This document shows positions 5,089 through 5,103 of a stretch of DNA of 5,103 nt, piece after piece. Under the pieces are notes generated by a model. That model saw only the letters and a list, made by a program, of their open reading frames with translations, was not told the DNA's origin and did not search any database. This stretch comes from Methanobacteriota archaeon (lineage in GTDB: Archaea; Thermoplasmatota; Poseidoniia; Poseidoniales; Poseidoniaceae). The position numbers and the translations under genes are program-made. The stretch spans positions 1-5,103 of the forward strand of contig JAACDL010000093.1 of NCBI GenBank assembly GCA_009936765.1, written 5' to 3'. Position 1 is the stretch's first letter. Every line of letters starts with the position of its first letter.

Positions 5089-5103
5089 GACCGAATACGA
5101 ACA

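Noticed and set aside
5037..5103. Possible rightward gene starting at GTG 5037
   Set aside because: The open stretch is only 22 codons and runs off the window, with no ribosome site or motif to support it.

Overview
The window looks archaeal, most likely a marine planktonic euryarchaeon of the Thermoplasmatota type (Marine Group II or III-like). The main evidence is an archaeal-type elongation factor 1-beta of about 90 residues, a small archaeal zinc-finger protein directly upstream of it, and a single-OB-fold DNA-binding protein. Several genes also have start-proximal GGTGAT or GAGGTG sequences that match an archaeal anti-Shine-Dalgarno. The lineage is an inference from gene content and style; no rRNA is present.

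Left part (1-1036): the 3' portion of truD (tRNA pseudouridine synthase D) runs rightward and enters from outside the window, so its N-terminus with the catalytic Asp is missing. It converges on a leftward information-processing cluster (2796 down to 1072), read in the order rlmE/ftsJ (2'-O-ribose methyltransferase), OB-fold ssDNA-binding protein, 55-residue zinc-finger protein (absent from simple long-ORF lists), and aEF-1beta. A 7-bp hairpin separates the convergent truD and aEF-1beta stops.

Right part (2797-5103): a divergent intergenic region with a perfect interrupted palindrome leads into a secreted, membrane-anchored thioredoxin-like protein (CPSC active site, signal peptide, C-terminal transmembrane anchor). 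A small unrecognised cysteine-free protein follows. Its stop codon overlaps the stop of an opposing leftward pair: a VKOR-family membrane protein and, translationally coupled to it, a membrane-anchored His/Cys-containing protein of unknown function. Together the thioredoxin-like protein, VKOR and His/Cys protein suggest extracytoplasmic thiol-disulfide chemistry, with VKOR passing electrons from a CXXC partner to membrane quinone. The pairing is inferred from proximity, not shown.

The most interesting points are the VKOR that appears to lack its first transmembrane helix, the His-rich protein coupled to it, the zinc-finger protein that lost one Cys in each of two of its four knuckles, and the operator-like palindrome between rlmE and the thioredoxin gene. 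No mobile element, CRISPR array, tRNA or rRNA was seen. No gene-free stretch exceeds 300 bases; the longest is about 106 bases (3674-3779).
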